A DNA stretch of 64,000 nucleotides from Geosporobacter ferrireducens. GTDB lineage: Bacteria; Bacillota; Clostridia; Peptostreptococcales; Thermotaleaceae. Position numbers and translations under genes: made by a program. Below the pieces are notes generated by a model. The model ran no database searches. It was not told the DNA's origin and saw only the letters and a list, made by a program, of their open reading frames with translations. The DNA is taken from assembly GCF_001750685.1 (NCBI RefSeq), contig NZ_CP017269.1, positions 4,257,416-4,321,415 on the forward strand, in the 5' to 3' direction. This document shows positions 17,918 through 26,885 of this stretch, one piece after another. Positions within the stretch are counted from its first letter, which is position 1; every line of letters begins with the position of its first letter.

Positions 17918-18388
17918 ATGAAAAAAACAGCAGTGGTGGGAATCGGAAATATATTGCTGAAGGATGATGGTGTTGGGATTCACATTCTGAAGCATATTGA
18001 AGAAGCAGCATGGAGTAATGAAGTATTATTAGTTGATGGAGGAACCTGCATTTTTGACTTACTAGATGTTTTTTTAAAACATGAGAAAGTGGTGATTGTC
18101 GATAGTGTAAAGGGAGGACATGCTCCCGGGACTATCTATAGGCTAACCCCTGAAGAATTAGGAAACTTTGTAAAGGCTACAACTTCCTTGCATGATGTCC
18201 AAGTATTGGATTTGCTTCAGAATGTAAATCATATGGGATATTTTCCAAAGGTTATGATCATTGGAATAGAACCGGAAGAGATTTGTTTTGATTTAAATTT
18301 ATCTAAGACCATAAAGCGACAATTACCGCGAATGATAGAAATTCTACGAACTGAAATTCTTGAAGAGAAGAGTGAAAAAAGTGCATGA
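17918..18388 (+). CDS. Hydrogenase maturation protease (HyaD/HybD/HycI family)
   Basis: A 156-residue endopeptidase that trims the C-terminal tail of the large subunit after nickel insertion. The N-terminus VVGIGNILLKDDGVGIHI matches the family's GNxLxxDDGxG motif, whose acidic residue helps bind nickel. Later family blocks are LLVDGGTCIFDL, VIVDSVKGGHAPGTIY and SLHDVQVLDLL. Length is normal (about 150-165). ATG 17918 follows GGAG, and its last 8 bases overlap hypA. It probably acts on the product of the preceding gene, the only large subunit in the window. Confidence 0.92.
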   Translation: MKKTAVVGIGNILLKDDGVGIHILKHIEEAAWSNEVLLVDGGTCIFDLLDVFLKHEKVVIVDSVKGGHAPGTIYRLTPEELGNFVKATTSLHDVQVLDLLQNVNHMGYFPKVMIIGIEPEEICFDLNLSKTIKRQLPRMIEILRTEILEEKSEKSA

Positions 18389-18722
18389 AGTTTCCATTAC
18401 AGCCGATTTGTTTGAAATTATAAAAGAGAATATCCTCTTGCACAATCTAAGCAAAATCAGTAGAGTAGTCTTAAAAATTGGCGAGATGACTTGTTTAGAG
18501 GAAAGTGCCCTGCGTTTTTCCTTCGAAGCCTTCTCGAAGGATACAGCGGTAGAAGGTGCAGCGTTGTCCATTGATCGTGTAAAGGCAACTGCACGGTGTG
18601 ATCAATGCAAAAATATATATGAGATTAGCTACTTTAATAAGATTTGCCCTTTATGCAGTAGTTTCAGCAATGATGTTATAACAGGCTATGAGCTGTATAT
18701 TGACACCCTGGAAGGAGAATAA
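18381..18722 (+). CDS. hypA: Hydrogenase nickel-insertion protein HypA
   Basis: Nickel metallochaperone, about 113 residues (E. coli HypA 116). The start GTG 18381 gives MHEVSI, the conserved N-terminus whose Met amine and His 2 bind nickel; an upstream in-frame ATG at 18360 would bury this motif and is rejected. A zinc site of two CxxC pairs is visible (Cys 73/76 and 89/92). It overlaps the protease gene by 8 bases and hypB starts directly after it. It should pass nickel to the large subunit together with HypB. Confidence 0.93.
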   Translation: MHEVSITADLFEIIKENILLHNLSKISRVVLKIGEMTCLEESALRFSFEAFSKDTAVEGAALSIDRVKATARCDQCKNIYEISYFNKICPLCSSFSNDVITGYELYIDTLEGE

Positions 18723-18723
18723 G

Positions 18724-19395
18724 ATGAAACAAATACAGGTAAAAAAGAATATCCTAAAGAGCAATGATGATCTTGCGGATAAAAATCGGGGTATTTTGGG
18801 ACAAAAGGGCATATTCACCATAAACCTATTAGGCTCTCCAGGAGCTGGAAAAACCTCCGTACTGGAGCAAATGATCCGGATCATGAAGCGGCAGACAGCA
18901 ATGGCAGTGATAGAGGGAGACTTATATACCACGAAGGATGCAGAGCGTATCGAGGCCCAGGGTATACCTGTGATCCAAGTAAACACAGGAGGCGCTTGTC
19001 ATCTAGATGCAGCCATGATATCAGAGGCCTTAGAACACCTTGATTTGGAGCAAATTCGATTCTTAATCATTGAGAATGTAGGAAATCTAGTGTGTCCTGC
19101 ATCCTATGACCTAAGTGAAGATCTGCGAATGACGGTCCTGAGTATTACAGAGGGAAACGACAAGCCATTAAAATATCCTTCTATGTTTCAGAGATCCGAC
19201 ATTCTGATTGTAAACAAAATGGATTTAATCCAATTTACGAATTTTTCTATGGAAGAGCTTTATCAGGACATCAAAGCATTAAATGAAAATATGAAAATAT
19301 TTGAAGTATCCTGCACCACAGGGCAGGGATTTCAGAATCTTTGTCATTATCTACAACAAAAAATTGTGTGCAAAGGAGGAAAAAAAGATGCCTAG
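18724..19395 (+). CDS. hypB: Hydrogenase nickel-incorporation GTPase HypB
   Basis: SIMIBI-class GTPase that drives nickel transfer, about 223 residues. The P-loop is GSPGAGKT (37-44), and later motifs are EGDLYTTKDAERI, NTGGACHLDA (metal-site Cys-His at the dimer interface), IENVGNLVCP and NKMDL for guanine binding. ATG 18724 follows AAGGAG; a longer frame from 18688 lies inside hypA. It lacks both the N-terminal CxxCGC nickel site and the histidine-rich stretch of many HypB proteins, so nickel storage is not expected. It overlaps tatA by 8 bases. Confidence 0.93.
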   Translation: MKQIQVKKNILKSNDDLADKNRGILGQKGIFTINLLGSPGAGKTSVLEQMIRIMKRQTAMAVIEGDLYTTKDAERIEAQGIPVIQVNTGGACHLDAAMISEALEHLDLEQIRFLIIENVGNLVCPASYDLSEDLRMTVLSITEGNDKPLKYPSMFQRSDILIVNKMDLIQFTNFSMEELYQDIKALNENMKIFEVSCTTGQGFQNLCHYLQQKIVCKGGKKDA

Positions 19396-19552
19396 TTTAG
19401 GATTATCAGAATTGATTGTTATATTGGTGATCGCTTTGGTGGTTTTTGGACCGAAAAAGCTTCCAGAGATCGGAAAGGCTTTGGGTTCTTCTATTAAGGA
19501 ATTTAAGAAAGCTGCAGTGGAAATTTCAAAGGATACAGAAGAAAAGCAGTAA
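19388..19552 (+). CDS. tatA: Twin-arginine translocase subunit TatA
   Basis: A 54-residue membrane protein with one N-terminal helix (ELIVILVIALVVFGPKKLP), the FGP hinge conserved in TatA, and an amphipathic then charged C-terminal region. It forms the protein-conducting pore of the Tat system for folded proteins. ATG 19388 has AAAGGAGG upstream and lies inside the end of hypB. With tatC next to it, this is a minimal TatAC system within the hydrogenase maturation operon. Its evident client is the hydrogenase with the SRRDFIK signal. Confidence 0.93.
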   Translation: MPSLGLSELIVILVIALVVFGPKKLPEIGKALGSSIKEFKKAAVEISKDTEEKQ

Positions 19553-19572
19553 AGATCTAGGGAGGAAGGATC

Positions 19573-20313
19573 ATGACAAAACAAGAAGAGATGAGTATCC
19601 TAGATCATCTGGACGAATTGAGAAAGGGGTTGATTTTTTGCCTGCTGGCTGTTTTGGTGTGCTCAGCATTAGCCTATATCAAAGCCCCTGAGATCATTGG
19701 ACTTTTGAAGGCACCTCTGGGAGATATTGACTTGGTCTTTATTACCCCAGCGGAAGGTTTTATGACAAGAATAAAGGCAGCATTTTTCGGAGGAATTGTT
19801 TTTGCTTCTCCTTTAATATTTCTTCAAACGATGTTGTTTATTGCACCGGCGCTCTATAAGAAAGAAAAAATAATCCTATTTTCCTGCCTCCCTTTTGTGA
19901 TTTTATTTTTTGGAAGCGGTATAGTTTTTAGCTTCCAGTTTTTGATGCCCATGACTCTCCAATATCTTTTAAGTTTTGGAGATGGATTAATGGAGCCTAT
20001 GCTTTCAGCGAGCAAGTACTTTTCCTTTGTAATGGGATTTACCTTAGGGTTAGGGCTTGTATTCGAACTGCCTATGGTTTTATTGATGCTATCAAGATTT
20101 GGAATTGTAGACTATAGACTGCTGGCGAAGAATCGAAAGTATATGATCCTGCTGATCGCTGTTCTCAGTGCAGTGATTACACCTCCTGACGCCGTTAGTC
20201 AGCTGGCAGTAGCCTTACCACTCCTATTCCTTTTTGAACTAAGTTTAGGACTAATGTTTATATTTCATAAAATTACCCAACGCAGGAGTATAAAAGCTAA
20301 TGAGGAACTATAG
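19573..20313 (+). CDS. tatC: Twin-arginine translocase subunit TatC
   Basis: Polytopic receptor for twin-arginine signals, 246 residues with about six helices. The N-terminal EEMSILDHLDELRKG is the conserved TatC cytosolic start that contacts the RR motif. PAEGFMTRIKAAFFGG and FGIVDYRLLAKNRKY are further family blocks. ATG 19573 has GGAGG upstream. It overlaps hypF by 14 bases. No tatB is present, as usual in Firmicutes where TatA does both jobs. Confidence 0.93.
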   Translation: MTKQEEMSILDHLDELRKGLIFCLLAVLVCSALAYIKAPEIIGLLKAPLGDIDLVFITPAEGFMTRIKAAFFGGIVFASPLIFLQTMLFIAPALYKKEKIILFSCLPFVILFFGSGIVFSFQFLMPMTLQYLLSFGDGLMEPMLSASKYFSFVMGFTLGLGLVFELPMVLLMLSRFGIVDYRLLAKNRKYMILLIAVLSAVITPPDAVSQLAVALPLLFLFELSLGLMFIFHKITQRRSIKANEEL

Positions 20314-22579
20314 AAGATTTATCAAAGTAACAGGAATAGTTCAAGGGGTAGGATTTAGACCCTTTGTATATAGAATTGCCTTAGAAGAAAATTTAAAAGG
20401 ATGGGTAAACAATACAGCCGTAGGCGTACGCATTGAGGTAGAAGGAAACTTAGAAAACCTGGAGGCTTTTCAAAGAAAGCTGACAGAAGAAGCACCTCCA
20501 CTATCAAAAGTTGAGGAAGTAATAGTAGAGAATTTACCTTACTTCGGATATGATTCCTTTAACATCGAAAAAAGTCATGGCAAAGAAGAGGTATTGACAC
20601 TGATCTCACCAGATGTGTCGATCTGTGCTCAATGTGAAGAAGAGATTAAAAATGCCGACAATCATCGATATGGATATCCTTTTACCAACTGTACCAACTG
20701 TGGACCAAGATTTTCCATCATTCAGCAGCTGCCCTATGATCGAGAAATGACAACAATGAAAAAATTTCCCATGTGTGATAAGTGTAAAGAAGAATATAAA
20801 AACCCTTTGGATAGAAGATTTCATGCGCAGCCTAACGCTTGTCCAGACTGTGGACCACGGATGTGGTTAACCGATCAAAGGGGCAATCCCATCGATACCC
20901 AGGATCCTATGGAGGAGCTTTATCGTAGATTAAAGGCAGGAGCCATTGTTGGAGTTAAGGGTTTAGGAGGTTTTCAGTTAGTGTGCGATGGCAAGAATCC
21001 AGCGGCAGTCCAAAAACTTAGGACAAGAAAACGACGGCCATGGAAACCCTTTGCCTTGATGATGAGAGATTTGAAAACCCTACGCGCCTACTGTCATGTC
21101 AATGAAAAAGAAGAGGAGATTCTCACTGGAATTCAAAAGCCTATCCTTTTGTTAGACAAAAAAAACGAAGGACTTCCTGAAAGCATTGCACCGGGACAAA
21201 AACGGCTGGGGATCATGCTGCCCTATACACCCCTTCACCATCTGCTGTTTCATGGGTCATTAGAGGTTTTAATCATGACCAGTGGCAATATCAGCGGTTT
21301 GCCCATCGAATATAAGAACGAGGAAGCCATAGATCATTTGGGTGAAATTGTAGATTGTTTTTTACTCCATGACCGGGAAATCCATATTCCGGTAGACGAT
21401 TCTGTATCTAGGGTGGTATTGGGAAAGGAGCGGCTGATCCGGAGATCAAGAGGATACGCACCGATTCCTATAAAAATAGAGGGCATAGAAGAAACCTTGG
21501 CCTGCGGTTCTCATCTGAAAAACACTTTTTGTATTTCAAAAAAAGATATGGCTTTTTTCGGACAGCATATTGGTGATTTGGAGAACTTAGAAACCTACCA
21601 GCATTTCCAAGCATGTGTCGACCATTTTAAATCTGTCTATGGAATTCAACCGCATATCATAGCCCATGATTTACATCCAGAATATCTTTCTACCGTATAC
21701 GCTGAAAAAGAAACCGGGGATAAAGTAGCGATACAGCACCATCATGCCCATATTGCCAGCTGCATGGCAGAACATGGCATTCATGAGCCGGTCATTGGAA
21801 TCGCCTATGACGGTACAGGTTATGGTACAGACGGAAAGATTTGGGGAGGGGAGTTCCTGATATGCGATTATGAAGGATTTCAACGGGTAGGACACCTAAA
21901 CTATATGAGAATGCCTGGTGGGGAAACTGCGGTTAAAGAGCCGTGGAGAATGGCTGCCAGCCAACTTTATGCCTTAAGGGGAGAAGCTTTAGAACTGCCT
22001 CTGTCTATGGAGGTATCTGAAGAAGAAAAGACAAACATTATTCAGGTACTAAAACACCAGCTGAATTGTCCCGAGACCTCCAGCATGGGAAGATTATTTG
22101 ACAGTGTTGCTGGCCTGCTGGGAATATGTAAAACCATTACCTACGAGGCACAAGGAGCTATTGAATTAGAAGGTATTTCAAACCTATCTGAATCTATTCC
22201 TTATTCTTATCAACTTGAAATACTGGATGAAGCCTATGTAGTTAATACCCGACCAATAATTGAGGAGATCATTCAGGATATAGAAAAAGGAGTAGAGGCT
22301 TCGAGAATTGCTGGAAGATTTCATGAAACGGTTATTCGTTTTACCATTGAATTATGCTGCAAAATTTATGAAAAATATGGGATTTCCAAGATTGTTCTCA
22401 GTGGGGGTGTATTTCAAAATGAAATCCTGCTTAAGGAAGTTTATTACCGTCTTACTGAGAAGGATTTTCAAGTATATATGCATGAACAAATTCCTTGCAA
22501 TGATGGAGGAATTGCGCTGGGACAGTTGGTCATCGCAAACCGCAGAATCAAGAAAGGAGATAATAAGTCATGTGTGTAG
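20300..22579 (+). CDS. hypF: Carbamoyltransferase HypF
   Basis: Makes the cyanide ligands of the hydrogenase active-site iron from carbamoyl phosphate, 759 residues. Domain order is complete: an acylphosphatase-like domain (GIVQGVGFRPFVYRIA, residues 8-90), two zinc-finger segments (CTNCGPRFS and CPDCGPR, about 105-190), a YrdC-like domain (about 195-380), and a Kae1-like domain with the HHHAHIASCMAEHG metal site and AYDGTGYGTDG. It overlaps tatC by 14 bases and hypC by 10, so translation is coupled along the operon. Confidence 0.96.
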   Translation: MRNYRRFIKVTGIVQGVGFRPFVYRIALEENLKGWVNNTAVGVRIEVEGNLENLEAFQRKLTEEAPPLSKVEEVIVENLPYFGYDSFNIEKSHGKEEVLTLISPDVSICAQCEEEIKNADNHRYGYPFTNCTNCGPRFSIIQQLPYDREMTTMKKFPMCDKCKEEYKNPLDRRFHAQPNACPDCGPRMWLTDQRGNPIDTQDPMEELYRRLKAGAIVGVKGLGGFQLVCDGKNPAAVQKLRTRKRRPWKPFALMMRDLKTLRAYCHVNEKEEEILTGIQKPILLLDKKNEGLPESIAPGQKRLGIMLPYTPLHHLLFHGSLEVLIMTSGNISGLPIEYKNEEAIDHLGEIVDCFLLHDREIHIPVDDSVSRVVLGKERLIRRSRGYAPIPIKIEGIEETLACGSHLKNTFCISKKDMAFFGQHIGDLENLETYQHFQACVDHFKSVYGIQPHIIAHDLHPEYLSTVYAEKETGDKVAIQHHHAHIASCMAEHGIHEPVIGIAYDGTGYGTDGKIWGGEFLICDYEGFQRVGHLNYMRMPGGETAVKEPWRMAASQLYALRGEALELPLSMEVSEEEKTNIIQVLKHQLNCPETSSMGRLFDSVAGLLGICKTITYEAQGAIELEGISNLSESIPYSYQLEILDEAYVVNTRPIIEEIIQDIEKGVEASRIAGRFHETVIRFTIELCCKIYEKYGISKIVLSGGVFQNEILLKEVYYRLTEKDFQVYMHEQIPCNDGGIALGQLVIANRRIKKGDNKSCV

Positions 22580-22794
22580 CAGTTCCTGTAGAAATTATTA
22601 AAATAGATGGTCTGGAAGCCTGGGTAGATTTTGGTGGCGTCAAAAAACAGGTAAATATCGCTTTGGTGGATGATGTGCAGGTAGGGGATTATGTACTTTT
22701 ACATGCCGGTTGTGCCGTTTCACGTCTTGACCGGGAAGAAGCGGAAAAGACCTTAGAGCTTTTTAAACGATATGCAATGGGACAAGAGGGTTAA
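22570..22794 (+). CDS. hypC: Hydrogenase assembly chaperone HypC
   Basis: A 74-residue chaperone that, with HypD, carries the Fe(CN)2CO unit to the large-subunit precursor. It begins MCVAVPVEI, the HypC/HupF signature in which Cys 2, exposed after Met removal, binds iron. DYVLLHAGCAVSRLD is the second conserved block. ATG 22570 overlaps the end of hypF. A spacer of 15 bases leads to hypD. Confidence 0.95.
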   Translation: MCVAVPVEIIKIDGLEAWVDFGGVKKQVNIALVDDVQVGDYVLLHAGCAVSRLDREEAEKTLELFKRYAMGQEG

Positions 22795-22809
22795 GGTGGG
22801 TGTGAAAAC

Positions 22810-23901
22810 TTGAAATATTTAACGGAATTTAGAGATCCTGGCTTGACCAGGAAGTTGGTTCAGAAAATAGAAAATATGGCTGATAAAGAGATTACCATTA
22901 TGGAAGTGTGTGGAACCCATACCATGGCGATTTTTAAAAGTGGTCTCAGACAGCTTTTGCCGCACCAGATCCGCCTAATCTCGGGTCCTGGATGCCCTGT
23001 ATGTGTAACACCACAGAGCTATATCGATACAGCCATACAACTGACGGAGAGACAAGATGTTATCATTACGGCTTTTGGAGATATGCTGCGGGTGCCTGGA
23101 ACAGAAGGTTCTTTGATGGCGCAAAAATCAAAGGGAAGAGATGTCCGGATGGTATATTCTCCTTTGGATGTTGTTCAGCTGGCAGCAGAAAATCCTCAAA
23201 AGGAAGTTATTTTTTTAGCCGTTGGTTTTGAAACTACAGCACCTACCATTGCCTTAAGTGTAGAACAGGCGAAAAAAGCCAACATAAATAACTACTCGAT
23301 TCTGCAATCCATCAAGACCATGCCCAATACCATGGAAGAATTGGTGAGAGAAGAAGATATTCAAATCGATGGATTCCTTTGTCCGGGGCATGTAAGTGCA
23401 GTGATTGGTGTGAAGCCCTATCGGTTTTTATCAGAGAAATACAGTTTACCTGCAGTGATAGCAGGTTTTGAGCCAACGGATATTATCATGGGTATTTATC
23501 ACATCCTGGACATGCTTGATAAGAAAGAAAGTCAGGTTAGAAATGAATATACCAGACTGGTTACGGAAGATGGAAATCTTAAGGCATTGGAGATGATCGA
23601 AAGGGTTTTCGAAGAAACTGCCAGTGTCTGGAGAGGATTAGGATCCATCGAGGGCACAGGACTAAGGCTTAGACAAGACTATGAGTCCTATGATACGGTG
23701 AAAAAGCTGGGAATACAAGCGGCACCGGAGCAGCCGGCCAAAGGATGTATCTGTGGCGAGATTTTAAAGGGTAAAGTCAGTCCTTTAGACTGCAGACTCT
23801 TCTCAACCAAGTGTACGCCAGAAACACCGGTGGGTGCCTGCATGGTATCAGAGGAAGGCACATGTGCAGCATATTATCGGTATAAACCAAATCATTTTTA
23901 A
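22810..23901 (+). CDS. hypD: Hydrogenase assembly scaffold HypD
   Basis: Iron-sulfur scaffold on which the Fe(CN)2CO group is built with HypC and HypE, 363 residues. Conserved blocks are MEVCGTHTMAI, GPGCPVCVTP, LAVGFETTAP and CPGHVSAVIG. The C-terminal [4Fe-4S] cysteines lie in GCICGEILKG, LDCRLFSTKCTP and GACMVSEEGTCAAYYRY. The start is TTG 22810 (MKYLTEFRDP) behind GGTGGG, a weak-start context that may lower its yield relative to neighbours. Confidence 0.95.
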   Translation: MKYLTEFRDPGLTRKLVQKIENMADKEITIMEVCGTHTMAIFKSGLRQLLPHQIRLISGPGCPVCVTPQSYIDTAIQLTERQDVIITAFGDMLRVPGTEGSLMAQKSKGRDVRMVYSPLDVVQLAAENPQKEVIFLAVGFETTAPTIALSVEQAKKANINNYSILQSIKTMPNTMEELVREEDIQIDGFLCPGHVSAVIGVKPYRFLSEKYSLPAVIAGFEPTDIIMGIYHILDMLDKKESQVRNEYTRLVTEDGNLKALEMIERVFEETASVWRGLGSIEGTGLRLRQDYESYDTVKKLGIQAAPEQPAKGCICGEILKGKVSPLDCRLFSTKCTPETPVGACMVSEEGTCAAYYRYKPNHF

Positions 23902-23921
23902 AGTAAAGGTGGGATATCTTC

Positions 23922-24926
23922 ATGGATTACATTACACTGGCCCACGGCAGTGGGGGAAAGGCAAGTCATCAGTTGATCGAAGGCCTTTTCTACAAACATT
24001 TTCAAAACGATATTCTTCTGCAAGGAAATGATGCTTCTATTCTTCCTAAATTTTCCGGAAGAATTGCTGTATCTACAGATTCCTTTGTCATCCATCCCAT
24101 CTTTTTTCCAGGAGGAGATATTGGCAAGCTGTCAGTTTATGGTACCGTTAATGATTTAGCTATGAGTGGAGCAAAGCCTCTTTATATTACCCTTGCGTTC
24201 ATTATTGAAGAAGGATTTTCAATGGGGGATTTAGAAAAAATCGTAGCTTCTATTGGTGAGGCGGCTAAAGAAGCAGGAGTAAAAATCGTTGCAGGAGATA
24301 CAAAAGTGGTGGAGTCAGGGAGTGTAGATCAGATCTATATCAATACCACAGGAATTGGTATCCTGCCGGAAGATATAGACATAGGCGGTCAGAATGCGAA
24401 GGCAGGGGATAAGATCATCATCAGCGGCACCATAGGCGATCATGGCACTGCGATTATGGCACTGCGTAAAGGCTTTGAATTTTCTATAGACTTAGAGAGT
24501 GATTGCGGGCTGCTCAGTGGAATGATCCATGAAATACTTCACACAGGAGCAAAGGTCAAGGTATTACGAGATCCTACCCGAGGGGGCCTGGCAACTACCT
24601 TAAACGAAATCTCAAAGCAAAGCAATGTGGGGTTGCTACTGGAGGAAGCCGCTGTCCCAGTAAAGCATGAGGTAAGAAGTATGTGTGAAATATTGGGGCT
24701 AGATCCCATATATATTGCCAATGAAGGCAAATTGGTAGTGATTGTTGCAGAAGAAGATGCAGAAGCGGTATTAGGAGTCATGAAAAGTCATCCTATGGGT
24801 AAAGATGCAGCCATTATTGGAACTGTAGTGCATTCACCCCAAGGGCAGGTTTATGTAAAAACAGAGATTGGCGGCACAAGGATTCTCCAAATGCCGGTAG
24901 GAGAACTCCTGCCCAGGATCTGTTAG
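23922..24926 (+). CDS. hypE: Hydrogenase expression/formation protein HypE
   Basis: ATP-dependent dehydratase that turns the HypF-delivered thiocarboxamide into thiocyanate, 334 residues. It belongs to the PurM/AIR-synthase fold. The N-terminus AHGSGGKASHQLI, the middle VYGTVNDLAMSGAKP and DPTRGGLATTLNEI match HypE. The protein ends PRIC, the essential C-terminal cysteine that carries the ligand. ATG 23922 follows AAAGGTGGG. It is the last standard hyp gene here; hypA-F are all present. Confidence 0.96.
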   Translation: MDYITLAHGSGGKASHQLIEGLFYKHFQNDILLQGNDASILPKFSGRIAVSTDSFVIHPIFFPGGDIGKLSVYGTVNDLAMSGAKPLYITLAFIIEEGFSMGDLEKIVASIGEAAKEAGVKIVAGDTKVVESGSVDQIYINTTGIGILPEDIDIGGQNAKAGDKIIISGTIGDHGTAIMALRKGFEFSIDLESDCGLLSGMIHEILHTGAKVKVLRDPTRGGLATTLNEISKQSNVGLLLEEAAVPVKHEVRSMCEILGLDPIYIANEGKLVVIVAEEDAEAVLGVMKSHPMGKDAAIIGTVVHSPQGQVYVKTEIGGTRILQMPVGELLPRIC

Positions 24927-24953
24927 TAGAAAATAAAAGGAGATGAGTGACAA

Positions 24954-25139
24954 ATGTGTATGGAAAGCCATTTGGTTACATTGCTGAAAAGATTAAATAA
25001 AGAAGATCATTATAATATCATAGAATGCATAGAGTTAAAAATTGCCAACAAAAAGAATGATGAAAAAGTAGAGGGGATTCAACAAACGCTTTCTAAGATG
25101 AAGGATATACTAGCCGAATACGAAACTCATGAAGGCTAG
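24954..25139 (+). CDS. Small unknown protein at the end of the hyp operon
   Basis: A 61-residue charged protein of unknown function, mostly predicted helix (LVTLLKRLNKEDHYNIIECI, then KVEGIQQTLSKMKDILAEY). There are two cysteines and no membrane segment. The evidence that it is real is a strong AAAAGGAGATGAG ribosome site before ATG 24954 and its position 27 bases after hypE on the same strand. It might be an accessory factor of the hydrogenase operon, but nothing in the sequence shows a function. Confidence 0.6.
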   Translation: MCMESHLVTLLKRLNKEDHYNIIECIELKIANKKNDEKVEGIQQTLSKMKDILAEYETHEG

Positions 25140-25172
25140 GTAATTCATTAAGGAGATAATAAGCGAATCATT

Positions 25173-25457
25173 CTAGGCTTTAATAGAAGCCATGAGGGAA
25201 GTTAATGGAATCGTTAAAATTAAGCCGATACTGCCGCAGAGAGAACGAACGACCTCCTCGGCAATTAGTTCTGTGTTTAAAATATGGGTAAAGGAAAGAT
25301 CCATTTGACCAAATAATAAAAACAGTGGCAGGGATGCACCTGCATAAGCTAAAATCAGGGTATTGGCCATTGTGTCCATAATATCTTTTCCGACATTCAG
25401 GCCGGAAGCAAATAAAGATAATGGGGAAACCGATAGTTTGATGATCTCCAGGAAATT
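25173..25457 (-). pseudogene. C-terminal remnant of a YibE/F-like membrane protein
   Basis: On the minus strand, the open segment reads FASGLNVGKDIMDTMANTLI then LAYAGASLPLFLLF, followed by LNTELIAEEVVRSLCGSIGL. These are the C-terminal blocks of the YibE/F family (multi-helix membrane proteins of unknown role). Upstream the frame is closed by a TAG at 25460-25458 and no start codon with a ribosome site is seen, so the N-terminal helices are missing. I read it as a decaying gene. The neighbouring minus-strand transporter ends upstream at 25557. Confidence 0.6.
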
Positions 25458-25556
25458 CTACACCTAGTAAAACTGCACGATGAATATGTGTGGCATTATC
25501 GGTACTTTCACTATGAACAAATGTTAAACTGCAAATAGGGAAAGACCTAAAATGCT

Positions 25557-26615
25557 TTAGTGTTTATGGGCATGATGGAGATCGGGTGTATGAGGATGAG
25601 CATGAACCATCTTTTCATGTATATGAAGATGTGCATGGTCTCCATGAACAATCGTCTCGTGGAAATGACCGTGATGTCCATCGGAATGGTTGTGCCTGTG
25701 CGCATGTTCAATCACTGGGTGCTCATGATCATGCCCGTGTCCTTCGATGACGGCGAAATATGTTCCTATAATCATGATGATGGAGGCAGCCACAAAAGAT
25801 AGGGTGATTGGTTCAGATAGGATAATAAAGGATATGCCTACGCCGATAAAGGGGGCTACTGCATAATAGGTACTGGTTCTTGCAGCTCCCAGATGTCTTT
25901 GGGCATTAACATAAAAGAATATGCTTAAGCCATATGCAAAAAAACCCAGCAGCAATGAGAATAGAATATATCCAAGATGCCATAAGAGTTCACTTGCGAA
26001 TCCAGCGATTACCAAAGCACCAAAGCCCGATGCCAGGCCTTTTATAATCACTACCTGCAATGGGTCCTTAAGAGAAAGCTTCCTTGTGCAGTTGTTTTCA
26101 AAGCCCCAAGAGATGCAGGCAAGCAATACAAAAACTGAACCCATCGAAAAGGATAGACTGGTAAAATCATTAACAGAAAGAATTATGCTGGATAGAGTAA
26201 TCAAAATAATGGAAAGCCATAGACGCCGGTCGATGGCTTCCTTAAAGATCACCAGGGCAACAATCGAAGTTGCAACAATTTCAAAGTTAATCAGCAGAGA
26301 GGCACTTGCAGAGGTGGTCATGGTTAAGCCAAGCATTAAAAATATGGGTGCTATAATGTCTAGTACAACCATTAGGATTACAAAAGGCAGCTCCTTTTTT
26401 GCCAGTTTTGCTTCTACACGCTCAACGCCCAAAATTCTCTTTCCTAAGTCTATAAGCAACATGCCTAAGCCTGCTCCAAGATATAAAAGTGCTGAAAGCA
26501 TAAGGGGAGGGATTTTAACAAGCAGCAGTTTTGAAAAAGGTGCACTCATGCCAAATAAAGCAGCTGCAAGAATTGCCTGTCCAATAGCCATATATTTCGT
26601 AGGATTTGATTGCAT
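25557..26615 (-). CDS. EamA/DMT-family transporter with histidine-rich C-terminus
   Basis: A 352-residue membrane protein of the drug/metabolite transporter superfamily with about ten helices in two EamA repeats (IGQAILAAALFGMSAPFSKL begins the first). ATG 26615 has AAAGGAGG upstream; a longer frame from 26690 has no site. The last 65 or so residues are an extended tail in which roughly every third residue is histidine (EGHGHDHEHP, HRHNHSDGHHGHFH, HAHPHTPDLHHAHKH). Such tails bind Zn, Ni or Co, so a transition-metal exporter is likely. Metal identity is not shown, but the nickel-heavy neighbourhood fits. Confidence 0.8.
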   Translation of the reverse strand: MQSNPTKYMAIGQAILAAALFGMSAPFSKLLLVKIPPLMLSALLYLGAGLGMLLIDLGKRILGVERVEAKLAKKELPFVILMVVLDIIAPIFLMLGLTMTTSASASLLINFEIVATSIVALVIFKEAIDRRLWLSIILITLSSIILSVNDFTSLSFSMGSVFVLLACISWGFENNCTRKLSLKDPLQVVIIKGLASGFGALVIAGFASELLWHLGYILFSLLLGFFAYGLSIFFYVNAQRHLGAARTSTYYAVAPFIGVGISFIILSEPITLSFVAASIIMIIGTYFAVIEGHGHDHEHPVIEHAHRHNHSDGHHGHFHETIVHGDHAHLHIHEKMVHAHPHTPDLHHAHKH

Positions 26616-26885
26616 AGGATAACCTCCTTTATTTATGAAACCGATTAGAGGATATTTACGGATTAATATACTATAACATATATTTTCCAATTATGTAATA
26701 GTGTCACAATTAGATTTTGTAATGATACATTTATGGTGATGATAAGTCTTATTGCTAATATGAGACAACAATTGAATTGGAAAACCCTACCTGTGAATTT
26801 ATACCATTTTTTATAAAAACTATAGTATAGATTTTTACGTTATAACCATACTATAACTGAAATCTTGTAGAAGGAGGTGTTGTGT
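26616..26885. other. Divergent promoter region
   Basis: A 270-base AT-rich region between the histidine-tailed transporter (minus) and a small plus-strand gene. It contains related stretches ACTATAGTATAG and CGTTATAACCATACTATAAC near 26819-26856 that could be an operator. No RNA gene or riboswitch was recognised. Confidence 0.4.

Noticed and set aside
25921..26622. 233-codon plus-strand frame opposite the DMT transporter
   Set aside because: Antisense shadow. The minus-strand frame has the ribosome site, membrane helices and histidine tail.
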